A stretch of DNA of 20,669 nt from an uncultured Elusimicrobiales bacterium (GTDB taxonomy: Bacteria > Elusimicrobiota > Elusimicrobia > Elusimicrobiales > Elusimicrobiaceae). Position 1 is the stretch's first letter. The number at the start of each line of letters is the position of its first letter. The notes beneath the pieces are model-generated. The model was not told where the DNA came from and did not search any database. It was given only the letters and a program-made list of their open reading frames with translations. Below, piece after piece: positions 13,407 through 19,869 of the stretch. The translations under genes were made by a program, and so were the position numbers. The stretch is from assembly GCA_910576915.1 (NCBI GenBank), contig CAJTJT010000018.1, positions 1 to 20,669 on the forward strand. The letters are read 5' to 3'.

Positions 13407-14443
13407 TGCACTTACTTCCCAAAACAAACATTGATTTCCTTAAATTCAGAAAAGTATATTATACGCTGTTTGCCGTGCTCTTAATCGGCGGCATTGTCAG
13501 CTTCTGCACGAAAGGTTTTAATATGGGTATCGACTTTACCGGCGGCACGATGGTGCAGGTAAAGTTTAACGGTGCGGTGGAAATGGGCCAGGTGCGCGAC
13601 GCGCTGTCCGCCACCGGGGCCAACTCCGAACTCCAGTCGTTCGGCGACAATTCCTACGCCATCAGCGAAAAAAGCACCGCCGACGAAGTGGGCGTCGTAC
13701 AGGCCCGCATCGAAAAAGCGTTAAATACGCTGAACGTACCCTACACCGTACTGCAAACCAACTCCGTGGGCCCGGCCGTCGGCGAAAGCATGACGGAAAG
13801 AGCCCTGTGGGCGATTTTGCTGTCCTTGGTGTTCATCATCATTTACGTAGCGTTCCGCTTCAGCAACATTTTGTGGGGCGTTTCGGGCGTCGTAGCCCTG
13901 TTCCACGACTTGTTCGCGATGGCGGTGGCGTTCTCGCTCACCCAGCGCGAAATCGACCTCGTGGTCGTGGCCGCGTTCCTGACGGTGGCCGGTTTCTCCA
14001 TTAACGATACGATCGTTATCTTCGACCGTATGCGCGAGAACATCCGCCTCCACCCCAAAATGTCGTTTAGAGAACTGATTAACCTTTCCATCAACGAAAC
14101 TTTATCCCGCACGATTATCACCACCTTAACGGTGCTGTTTGCGCTCGTGGTATTGTATTTCTTTGGCGGAGAAGTAATCAATTCGTTTGCGTTTGCCATG
14201 CTCATCGGGTGCATTTCCGGCGTGTACAGCACGATCGCGCTGACCACGCCCCTCGTGTACACCTGGAGCCGCGGCCAACTTAACGACGGTTCTAACCCCG
14301 TTAAGTCCGCCGCCAAACCGGCTGCTAAAAAAATCTCCGCCGAAGTAAAACGCGAAGAAGCCGCCGCCGAAGGTTACGCTCCCGCAAAACCCAAAAAGAC
14401 CGTAACCAAAATTAAACGCACGCGCAAAACCAAAAAGAATTAA
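13403..14443 (+). CDS. secF: protein translocase subunit SecF
   Basis: Partner of SecD in the proton-driven export complex. Six membrane segments are expected: the first near residues 17-34, the rest from about 130 to 295. Family motifs are GIDFTGGTMVQVKF (about 44-57) and AFLTVAGFSINDTIVIFDRMREN, which aligns with the SecD Asp-containing helix. After the last membrane segment there is an unusual cytoplasmic tail of about 45 residues rich in Lys, Ala and Pro, ending TKIKRTRKTKKN, which may contact ribosomes or lipids. The ATG overlaps the secD stop (ATGA) and has aaggag eight bases upstream. It is the last gene of the conserved operon; a hairpin follows after a few bases. Confidence 0.97.
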   Translation: MMHLLPKTNIDFLKFRKVYYTLFAVLLIGGIVSFCTKGFNMGIDFTGGTMVQVKFNGAVEMGQVRDALSATGANSELQSFGDNSYAISEKSTADEVGVVQARIEKALNTLNVPYTVLQTNSVGPAVGESMTERALWAILLSLVFIIIYVAFRFSNILWGVSGVVALFHDLFAMAVAFSLTQREIDLVVVAAFLTVAGFSINDTIVIFDRMRENIRLHPKMSFRELINLSINETLSRTIITTLTVLFALVVLYFFGGEVINSFAFAMLIGCISGVYSTIALTTPLVYTWSRGQLNDGSNPVKSAAKPAAKKISAEVKREEAAAEGYAPAKPKKTVTKIKRTRKTKKN

Positions 14444-14450
14444 TCTTCTT

Positions 14451-14478
14451 GCCGGACGGGGCCTGTGCTCCGTCCGGC
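14451..14478 (+). terminator. hairpin after secF
   Basis: A 9-bp stem, gccggacgg/ccgtccggc, with a 10-base loop, followed by a short ggttt. The weak T run suggests partial termination, so the next two plus-strand genes could be read through from the sec promoter. Confidence 0.6.
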
Positions 14479-14549
14479 GGTTTACATAAGCCCGCGGCAC
14501 GGATTTACCCGCACGACGCGGCCTTATGCGAACCGTTCCAAGGAACCGT

Positions 14550-15188
14550 ATGCGAAAAATTAAACGCTTTAAAATCGCCCCCCGCCAGAAAGAAATTCTG
14601 CGCAAACTCTTGCGCGGCGGAGGCTTGTTACGCCAAGCCGGGTTTACGAGCGAGCTGGAAGTAACCCAGTATATTTTAAACGCGTTTACCCTGCTGGACC
14701 CGGGGGTCGTGTACGAATTTAACCAGGACGCGCACTGGGAGCTGGACGAGGACAGCGCCGTCCATAAAGAAATGTTCACCGCCTGCGCCGTTACGCTGGG
14801 TGATAAAATCGACCCCTTTTTGCAGGCCGCCAAAGAACACGGCGAGCCCAAAAATATCGTAGCGGGCAGTATCATTTTGGAATTTTTGAAAAACGCAATC
14901 AGCTTTGTAACCGATTTAGTGCGCGAACAGGCGCAAAAAGAAGAATACGAAACGCAGGAACCGCAATTTGTTTACCTCCCCCCGTTTGGTTTGTACGCGC
15001 CGCCCAAACTGCTGCGCGAAGCCGTCCGGCTGGAGAAAACCCTGGCGGAAAAAACACTGCCGCTTATTTTGGAAAAAATCAACGCGGAAAAAATCGATTT
15101 AACACTGGCGGACGGCACGTTGCACCCCGCTTACAGCGCCGTATTTTTAGTGCCGTGGCAAAAAACGCGCAAAAAAGGAAAAAAATAA
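14550..15188 (+). CDS. hypothetical protein (212 aa), family not recognised
   Basis: Not recognised. The protein is soluble, with no signal peptide or membrane segment. A basic N-terminus (MRKIKRFKIAPRQKEILRKLL) is followed by a mixed acidic region. A stretch near residues 75-125 (ACAVTLGDKIDPFLQAAKEHG, then a helix containing ISFVTDLVREQAQ) loosely recalls the small alpha/beta fold of the cobalamin-dependent methionine synthase activation region. The resemblance is by eye only and weak. The C-terminal end is basic (KTRKKGKK). Start: the frame is open from 14526, but the ATG at 14550 has aagga just upstream and gives the basic start; the earlier ATG has no ribosome site. The stop overlaps the DUF374 gene by one base (TAATG), so the two are probably translated together and may share a role in envelope lipids or cobalamin-linked metabolism. 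Confidence 0.8.
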   Translation: MRKIKRFKIAPRQKEILRKLLRGGGLLRQAGFTSELEVTQYILNAFTLLDPGVVYEFNQDAHWELDEDSAVHKEMFTACAVTLGDKIDPFLQAAKEHGEPKNIVAGSIILEFLKNAISFVTDLVREQAQKEEYETQEPQFVYLPPFGLYAPPKLLREAVRLEKTLAEKTLPLILEKINAEKIDLTLADGTLHPAYSAVFLVPWQKTRKKGKK

Positions 15189-15865
15189 TGCCCGATATTG
15201 AGTATACCGACTGGAAACACGCCGTCGGCTCCACTTTAGCCTATTTTTATACTGTTTTTTTGGGTTGGACCACCCGCATTTACTGGTTCAAATCCGAAGA
15301 AGGCGAGCGCCTTGAGAAAGAAGGAAAAGGCGTTATTTACGCCGTTTGGCACAACCAACAGCTCTTTTTGTTATACCCCTATAAGGGGCAGAAAATCGCC
15401 CCGCTTATCAGCCAGTCCAGCGACGGGGAATACATCGCCCGGTGTCTGCCCAAGTTCGGCATGCTGGCGGTGCGCGGCTCCTCCAGCCGCGGCGGTGCGC
15501 GCGCGCTTATCCACTTAATGCACGCCGCACGGGACGGCTACTCCCCTATGCTCACGCCGGACGGCCCCCGCGGGCCCATCTACAAGGTGCAATCGGGCAT
15601 TTTGTTTTTGGCTAAAAAAACGGGGTTGCCGATTATCCCGGTGGGCACGGCGCTCAGCCACAAAATTAAAGTGGGATCCTGGGATAAAATGCGCGTGCCG
15701 CTGCCGTTTGGCAAAACCGCGCTGACGTACGGGAAAACCGTCCGCGTAAAGGACGACGCCGATATGGAACGCGCCGCCAAAGAGTTGGAAGAACAGCTAA
15801 ACTGGGCGTCGGACCAATCGGAAATGTTCGTCAACAAACAACATTTCGACAATACACAAGCTTAA
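15188..15865 (+). CDS. DUF374 lysophospholipid acyltransferase-like protein
   Basis: A member of the DUF374 branch of the LPLAT superfamily, thought to transfer acyl chains onto lipid or lipid A precursors at the inner membrane. Visible family blocks are IYAVWHNQQLFLLY (the catalytic-His region), LISQSSDGEYIARCLPKFG, AVRGSSSRGGARAL, LTPDGPRGPIYKVQSGILFLAKKTG and PIIPVGTALSHK. The 225-residue length is normal. The N-terminus has a moderately hydrophobic helix that may touch the membrane. Start: the ATG overlapping the previous stop (TAATG), preceded by aaggaaaa. An ATG 11 codons earlier would add a Lys-rich extension inside the previous gene and was not chosen. It is the last gene of its operon. 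The lipid substrate cannot be assigned. Confidence 0.9.
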   Translation: MPDIEYTDWKHAVGSTLAYFYTVFLGWTTRIYWFKSEEGERLEKEGKGVIYAVWHNQQLFLLYPYKGQKIAPLISQSSDGEYIARCLPKFGMLAVRGSSSRGGARALIHLMHAARDGYSPMLTPDGPRGPIYKVQSGILFLAKKTGLPIIPVGTALSHKIKVGSWDKMRVPLPFGKTALTYGKTVRVKDDADMERAAKELEEQLNWASDQSEMFVNKQHFDNTQA

Positions 15866-15887
15866 AACGCCCCCGGACGCACGTTGC

Positions 15888-15917
15888 AAAACACTACACA
15901 CGGACATATAATAGTGT
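15888..15917 (-). terminator. possible weak terminator of the pilin at 15930
   Basis: On the minus strand ACACTA and TAGTGT pair around a 15-base loop, followed by TTT. It is short and A/T-rich, but it is the only candidate between the pilin stop and the convergent DUF374 gene. Confidence 0.3.
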
Positions 15918-15929
15918 GGCATGCGGTTT

Positions 15930-16463
15930 TTACAGCTTATATACGGTGTGTGCTCCCAATTTGGAACGTGCGCCGTCATAACTCTCTCCCGGAACTTCCG
16001 TTCCTCCCATACTCTTACAAACTTTATTGGCAGTCAGATCCGAATTGCCGGCAATACAGCGCGCCTCCCCCGGATACGCCGAATGATTCAGCCACAAGAG
16101 ATAAGCCAACTTTACATTTTGGTTAACACCTAAAACAGTCGGACGGTCATTATCCAAACGGTCATAAAAAATATTATTAGGGCAGCTAATCCAGTTAACG
16201 GAGCCGGACTGGGAACACCCCGGCGCAACATCAATATCAAAACCAAAATCTGTTACGGACGCATCGTTCGACGGATATGCACCGTTGGCCAAATAATATA
16301 GCTCCAACCCGTCTTTTAATGCGCGCACATTGGGGATAAGGGCGGATAAGCGGCTTTTCGCCACCGCCACTTGATACTGCGGCAAGGCAACGGCAGACAA
16401 AATGCCAATAATCAAAACAACCACCAATAACTCTATTAATGTAAACCCCCTATTTTTACACAT
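15930..16463 (-). CDS. type IV pilin-like protein (177 aa)
   Basis: A prepilin with leader MCKNRG and the helix FTLIELLVVVLIIGILSAVALPQYQ, then VAVAKSRLSALIPNVRALKDGLELYYLANGAYP. The Cys in the leader at residue 2 is uncommon and is removed on processing. The C-terminal domain is unlike the neighbouring pilins (DIDVAPGCSQSGSVNWISCPNN and further on), but it keeps the late NKVCKSMGGTE motif. GGAGGGG lies seven bases before the ATG. It has its own T12 promoter and lies downstream of, but is separated by a terminator from, the pilin at 16627, in the same orientation. The N-terminal protein sequence is nearly identical to that of the other pilins, but codon choice differs, so the pair does not look like a recent duplication. 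Confidence 0.93.
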   Translation of the reverse strand: MCKNRGFTLIELLVVVLIIGILSAVALPQYQVAVAKSRLSALIPNVRALKDGLELYYLANGAYPSNDASVTDFGFDIDVAPGCSQSGSVNWISCPNNIFYDRLDNDRPTVLGVNQNVKLAYLLWLNHSAYPGEARCIAGNSDLTANKVCKSMGGTEVPGESYDGARSKLGAHTVYKL

Positions 16464-16498
16464 GGGTTATCCCCTCCATTATCTTTAGAATAATTCCC

Positions 16499-16526
16499 AT
16501 AATATCAAAAAAAAAAAACGGGTCAA
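16499..16526 (-). promoter_or_regulatory. T12 promoter of the pilin at 15930
   Basis: On the minus strand TTGACC (16521-16526), a 16-bp spacer reading CG, twelve T, GA, and TATTAT (16499-16504). This is the best consensus match of the three T12 promoters. The leader to the ATG is about 30 bases. Confidence 0.75.
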
Positions 16527-16570
16527 CCCCTTTGGCAGCATGAAAAAAATAACCGGGGTTGAGTGACAAC

Positions 16571-16604
16571 AAAAACAAAAAGCCTTCCGGGCCCCCCGGA
16601 AGGC
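16571..16604 (-). terminator. intrinsic terminator of the pilin at 16627
   Basis: A 9-bp stem, gccttccgg/ccggaaggc (16582-16590 with 16596-16604), with a 5-base loop, followed on the minus strand by TTTTTGTTTTT. It separates the two neighbouring pilin genes into individual transcripts. Confidence 0.93.
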
Positions 16605-16626
16605 AAAAGGAATGAGAAAGTGAAAA

Positions 16627-17079
16627 TTAATATATGCGGTAAGCGCTGGAGCAGTGAGAAGCGGATACTTTTTCCCGCCCGATAACGGCGCAATATTTAG
16701 CATCCCCGCAGCAATAAATCATATCCGGCGTATCCGTAGCGGTAAGACCGCTTCTAAAGGCCCCGCTCCCGACGATGTGATAGCCTTTTTTGGTGTTATA
16801 ATACGCGTAACGCCCCGAAGAAAGGAAACCTACTTGCAACGAAAAATCTTTTAATACGGGCTCCACTTGAATATCCAATTCTTCCAAAGAAGACGCATAC
16901 CGCCCGTTGGCCAAATAAAACACTTCCTGCGCGTCTTTAATGGCTTTGACGGCGGTCACCGCCTCCATGGCGCGGGATTTTTCCACCGCTTTGGTATACT
17001 GCGGCAGCGCCACCGACGATAAAATGCCGATAATAAGCACGACGACCAACAATTCTATTAAAGTAAACCCTTTTTTCAT
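16627..17079 (-). CDS. type IV pilin-like protein (150 aa)
   Basis: A prepilin with leader MKKG and the helix FTLIELLVVVLIIGILSSVALPQYT, followed by KAVEKSRAMEAVTAVKAIKDAQEVFYLANGRY. Glu +5 is present. It is the shortest complete pilin here. The C-terminal domain contains SSLEELDIQ, a segment shared in style with the pilin at 10930 (FEELDVSL), then a Cys cluster, YCCGDAKYCAVIG, and ends in HCSSAYRIY. It lacks the late CxSLG motif seen in four other pilins. aaggag lies five bases before the ATG. It has its own T12 promoter and a strong terminator. Confidence 0.93.
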   Translation of the reverse strand: MKKGFTLIELLVVVLIIGILSSVALPQYTKAVEKSRAMEAVTAVKAIKDAQEVFYLANGRYASSLEELDIQVEPVLKDFSLQVGFLSSGRYAYYNTKKGYHIVGSGAFRSGLTATDTPDMIYCCGDAKYCAVIGREKVSASHCSSAYRIY

Positions 17080-17159
17080 AAATACTCCTTAGCGCGTTGA
17101 TTTACAAGACTATTATTTATTTTAACAGGACATACCCTAGAAATCAACCCGTTAGGAGT

Positions 17160-17187
17160 AGGATATCAAAAAAAAAAAACGAATCAA
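17160..17187 (-). promoter_or_regulatory. T12 promoter of the pilin at 16627
   Basis: On the minus strand TTGATT (17182-17187), a 16-bp spacer reading CG, twelve T, GA, and TATCCT (17160-17165). The leader to the ATG is about 75 bases. The spacer is identical base for base to that of the promoter at 16499. Confidence 0.65.
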
Positions 17188-17224
17188 GGCCTTCCTGGCC
17201 GCGGTTATCTTGTCCCGCCCATCA

Positions 17225-17460
17225 GACTAGTTTAGGCCACACGGTTAAGACATGTCGCAACCTTTCGAATAAGGAAGGCCAAAGCGAGTTGGCCCGAAGG
17301 GTCCGCCCCGCCCTAGTTGCCCGTCCGGCGAGGACCCGCGCGCTTCTGATTAGTTTAGGCCACACTGTTTTGGACATGTCGCCAGTTACAAACAGGCGAG
17401 CCCCGTATGGCCGCCCGCAGGGTGCGGCCCGCAGAGTGCGACGCGCGGAGTCCGGGGGCA
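17225..17460. repeat. two diverged tandem repeat units of about 120 bp
   Basis: Both units start ga(c/t)tagtttaggccacac, then gtt and gacatgtcgc, with an offset of 123 bases. Both later carry a GC-rich block of the form tggcc...cg(a/c)agggt(c/g)cg. The similarity runs across most of the unit with gaps. It includes the small palindrome gacatgtc. Confidence 0.6.
17413..17454. repeat. 14-bp tandem repeat, three copies
   Basis: gcccgcagggtgcg, gcccgcagagtgcg and acgcgcggagtccg follow each other without gaps. The first two differ by one base; the third is more diverged. A period of 14 would shift the reading frame if the copy number changed. Confidence 0.6.
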
Positions 17461-17562
17461 GGCGTTGATCTAAGCGCGGCGTCCTCAACCAGAGTTTGGC
17501 AATAGACGGTGCTTATCTGTTCGGCGGAAACAACTCCCATCAACGCTGTCAGCACACCCCGC

Positions 17563-17598
17563 AAAAAAGCCCCGCGGAGAAAAGTCCGCGGGGCTTTT
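17563..17598 (-). terminator. intrinsic terminator of the MscS-family gene
   Basis: A 14-bp stem, 17565-17578 with 17585-17598, core agccccgcgga/tccgcggggct, with a 6-base loop. Six T follow on the minus strand. It lies about 20 bases after the stop codon at 17618. Confidence 0.95.
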
Positions 17599-17617
17599 AA
17601 ATAACCGAAAAACGGCT

Positions 17618-18895
17618 TTATTTTGCTTTTCCTTCCGTCTGCGCCAGTTCCTTAATCCCCTGGGCAATATTGCGCCCGCTGGGCTGTTGGTAGGCATACA
17701 GGCCAAATTCCGGCAAGACGGAAAACAGATGGTCGAAAATATCCGCCATCAAGGCTTCATAGTCCGTCCACACCGTCGTATTCAAAAAGCAGTACACTTC
17801 CAGCGGGAGCCCCTGCGCTTCGGGTTTCAGCTGGCGAACCATCAAGGTAAAATTCGGGTCGTTTGCCACCACAAACGGACGCGATTTTAAATACAGTTCC
17901 GCATAATGCCGAAACGTGCCGATATTGGTTAAATGGCGGCCGTTAAGCACGCTTTCTTTTACGTCGTGCTCGGCGTTAAAGGCTTTGATTTCGGCTTCTT
18001 TATTTTCCAGATATTCCTTTAACAGTTTGATTTTTTTAAGACGGTCGAACATCGGGCGGTCCAAAAATTTAACGGTGTCTACGTCAATCACAATGCTGCG
18101 CTGAATACGGCGCGCTTTGGCCGCATACATGCCGCTCCAGTTTTTGAACGGTTTGGAAATCATATCGTACGTCGGCACGCTGACGATGGTCATATCAAAA
18201 TTCTGCACGCGCACGCTGGTAAGCGAAATATCGATAATGTTGCCGTCCGCGCCGGCGGAGTCCACGGTAATCCAGTCGCCGATTTTAATTAAATTGTTAG
18301 TCGTCAGCTGGATGCTGGCGGCGAACCCTAAAATAGGGTCCTTAAAAATCAGCGAAAACACGGCCGCCAAGGCGGACAAACCCGTTACGATGTACATCGG
18401 TTTGCGCCCCAGCAGTAAAGACAAAACAAACAAGCCCGTTATCAGGAAAATAACGATTTTTACGGCCTGCACCAGCCCTTTTACGGGGATATTCGGGTTG
18501 CGCCCGTACAAGTGGTTCAGCGTATTTAAAAAAGTGTTAATCAGCCAGGCAAAGCTGAGCACGATAAAAAGCCCCGTCAGCTTGCCCATCAGCGTGGAAA
18601 GCCAGGGTACGTTTTCGGTGATAAACACGGGGTGCAGATTCACCGCCAGCATGGCGGCCGCCACAATGCCTACGGCGGTAAAAAAATGGTGCGTCAGCAT
18701 GGCTTTTTGCCATTTGTCCGCTTTCAGCTTGGCAAAAATGGTTGCCAGATATTTATTGCAAAACCACGTAAACACACGGGCGGAAAAATACAAAATCGCC
18801 AAGAACAAAACAGCGGCGATAATTTGCGCCACCAGCACGTTATATTCCGCCGGAATATACGTAATTTTTTCGATACAGGACAAAATAAGTTTCAT
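17618..18895 (-). CDS. ybdG: MscS-family mechanosensitive channel, YbdG-like
   Basis: An inner-membrane channel that releases solutes on osmotic downshock. The 425-residue protein has four to five membrane segments (about 20-40, 65-85, 100-122, 145-165), then the pore-lining helix and the MscS beta domain: FKDPILGFAASIQLTTNNLIKIGDWITV, GADGNIIDISLTSVRVQNFD, and IVSVPTYDMISKPFKNWSGM. These blocks and the later RRIQRSIVIDVDTVKFLDR match E. coli YbdG (415 aa) more closely than MscS itself. The C-terminal region is cytoplasmic. AGAGAG lies about seven bases before the ATG. It is divergent from the lipoprotein gene, with promoter regions overlapping in a short A/T-rich gap. The name rests on motif order and length, so a sister subfamily is possible. 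Confidence 0.93.
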   Translation of the reverse strand: MKLILSCIEKITYIPAEYNVLVAQIIAAVLFLAILYFSARVFTWFCNKYLATIFAKLKADKWQKAMLTHHFFTAVGIVAAAMLAVNLHPVFITENVPWLSTLMGKLTGLFIVLSFAWLINTFLNTLNHLYGRNPNIPVKGLVQAVKIVIFLITGLFVLSLLLGRKPMYIVTGLSALAAVFSLIFKDPILGFAASIQLTTNNLIKIGDWITVDSAGADGNIIDISLTSVRVQNFDMTIVSVPTYDMISKPFKNWSGMYAAKARRIQRSIVIDVDTVKFLDRPMFDRLKKIKLLKEYLENKEAEIKAFNAEHDVKESVLNGRHLTNIGTFRHYAELYLKSRPFVVANDPNFTLMVRQLKPEAQGLPLEVYCFLNTTVWTDYEALMADIFDHLFSVLPEFGLYAYQQPSGRNIAQGIKELAQTEGKAK

Positions 18896-18923
18896 CGGGT
18901 CGCTCTCTTGATTAAAAAGTTAC

Positions 18924-18929
18924 TATAAT
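18924..18929 (+). promoter_or_regulatory. -10 box of the lipoprotein gene, leaderless arrangement
   Basis: A perfect TATAAT is separated from the ATG at 18936 by six bases (AAGTGT), the same distance as at nadB. No Shine-Dalgarno fits in that space and no good -35 lies 16-18 bases upstream. The opposite strand of the same A/T patch may hold the -10 of the MscS gene. Confidence 0.5.
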
Positions 18930-18935
18930 AAGTGT

Positions 18936-19823
18936 ATGAAAAAACCTTTGTGCGGCGCAATTTTATTTTTTCTGCTTAGCGGCTGTTACACGCCGATTAA
19001 CAACTCCGGCGTGGCCACCACAAAACCGTGGCTGGAAGTGTCCGGCAAGAGAACGGGTTTCGACGGAAAACAGTACGATTCCTGCTACCGTTTTAACGTC
19101 CGTTTCTGGCCGCAGGAAGCCGCCGAAAATATAGATTTGAAAGACGCCTGCATCTCCGCCTGCTGCTGGCGCGCGGATAAAGAAGAAATCACCCTGGATT
19201 TTAACAAGAATTTCGAGGCGGACTTAGCCATCCACGGCCGCGCGCGCAAGTATTCCCCCGCCAAAATTACGTTTAAAGTGTCCCACTCCAATTTGGTCAA
19301 CACCACCAAAGTAACTACGGACCCGAAAGGAGCCGTATCCAACAGCGGGCTCATCAAACTGACCTATAAGGAATATGAAAACCCGGCGCGTTTGGCGCAA
19401 ATTGCCAGCCACGCGCGCGATTTGGAAAACAGCCGCCAGGTGGTTTTAAACGCTTCCCCCAAAACGGCTTCCGCCAAAAAACGCACGGCCGCCACGCGTC
19501 CCGCGCCGCCGGATTACACGGAACTGGCCAAAGCGCTGGTGCACCGCCGGGCCGGAGCCAAAATAGACGCGTATTTTTATCAAATGGATAAAACGTACAA
19601 AAAACAGGGCGCGGTATTTTTGCTGAGCGACCGGATTTTACGTGCCCGGGCGGGAGCAACGGCGGAAGAATATACCGTATCCTGCCAGGCCAAAGCGCGC
19701 ACGGGCATAGACGCGCAGCATTTGCGGGCGTCCACTTTTTCGTGCGGAACGTGGAGCGTAAACGTAACCGCCCAAACGGTAACGCCGGACGATAAACGCG
19801 CACAAATGATTTTAGGGAAATAA
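18936..19823 (+). CDS. putative lipoprotein of unknown function (295 aa)
   Basis: A lipoprotein signal peptide with a basic n-region MKKP, a hydrophobic core and the lipobox LLSGC. Cleavage before Cys17 would give a lipid-anchored envelope protein. No known family was recognised. The mature part is about 280 residues. Its N-terminal half, with a Cys-rich patch (DACISACCWRADKEE), looks beta-rich. A central linker rich in Ala, Lys and Pro (about 170-195) is followed by a C-terminal domain ending in the short beta-like TFSCGTWSVNVTAQTV. It is probably monocistronic: its -10 lies six bases before the ATG and a bidirectional terminator follows its stop. It is divergent from the MscS channel and convergent with the Cys-rich partial gene. 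Confidence 0.85.
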   Translation: MKKPLCGAILFFLLSGCYTPINNSGVATTKPWLEVSGKRTGFDGKQYDSCYRFNVRFWPQEAAENIDLKDACISACCWRADKEEITLDFNKNFEADLAIHGRARKYSPAKITFKVSHSNLVNTTKVTTDPKGAVSNSGLIKLTYKEYENPARLAQIASHARDLENSRQVVLNASPKTASAKKRTAATRPAPPDYTELAKALVHRRAGAKIDAYFYQMDKTYKKQGAVFLLSDRILRARAGATAEEYTVSCQAKARTGIDAQHLRASTFSCGTWSVNVTAQTVTPDDKRAQMILGK

Positions 19824-19835
19824 ATTGCACTAAAG

Positions 19836-19867
19836 AAAACGCCCCGGGGAAATCTCCGGGGCGTTTT
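19836..19867. terminator. bidirectional terminator
   Basis: A 12-bp stem, aaaacgccccgg/ccggggcgtttt, with an 8-base loop; T4 ends it on either strand. It lies between the lipoprotein stop (19823) and the stop of the convergent Cys-rich gene (19870). Confidence 0.9.
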
Positions 19868-19869
19868 AA

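Larger units (their letters stand above)
17188..17558. other. 370-bp GC-rich spacer without a credible gene
   Basis: It contains two diverged tandem units of about 120 bases (17225-17347 and 17348 to about 17460) and, inside the second, a threefold 14-base repeat. Open frames exist on both strands but are explained by GC-rich repeats, have no ribosome sites and resemble nothing known. From 17460 to 17558 nothing was recognised. It lies between the pilin promoter and the mscS terminator. Confidence 0.6.

Noticed and set aside
14126..14875. 249-codon minus-strand frame over the secF end and the next gene
   Set aside because: It overlaps two plus-strand genes with good ribosome sites and shows no recognisable domain.
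17225..17460. Integron attC sites
   Set aside because: The repeated starts do not fit the GTTRRRY core with matching inverted partner boxes, and no integrase is present.
17097..17488. Open frames of 88 to 123 codons on both strands in the GC-rich spacer
   Set aside because: They arise from the tandem repeats and high GC, begin in promoter sequence or lack ribosome sites, and both strands are open at once.
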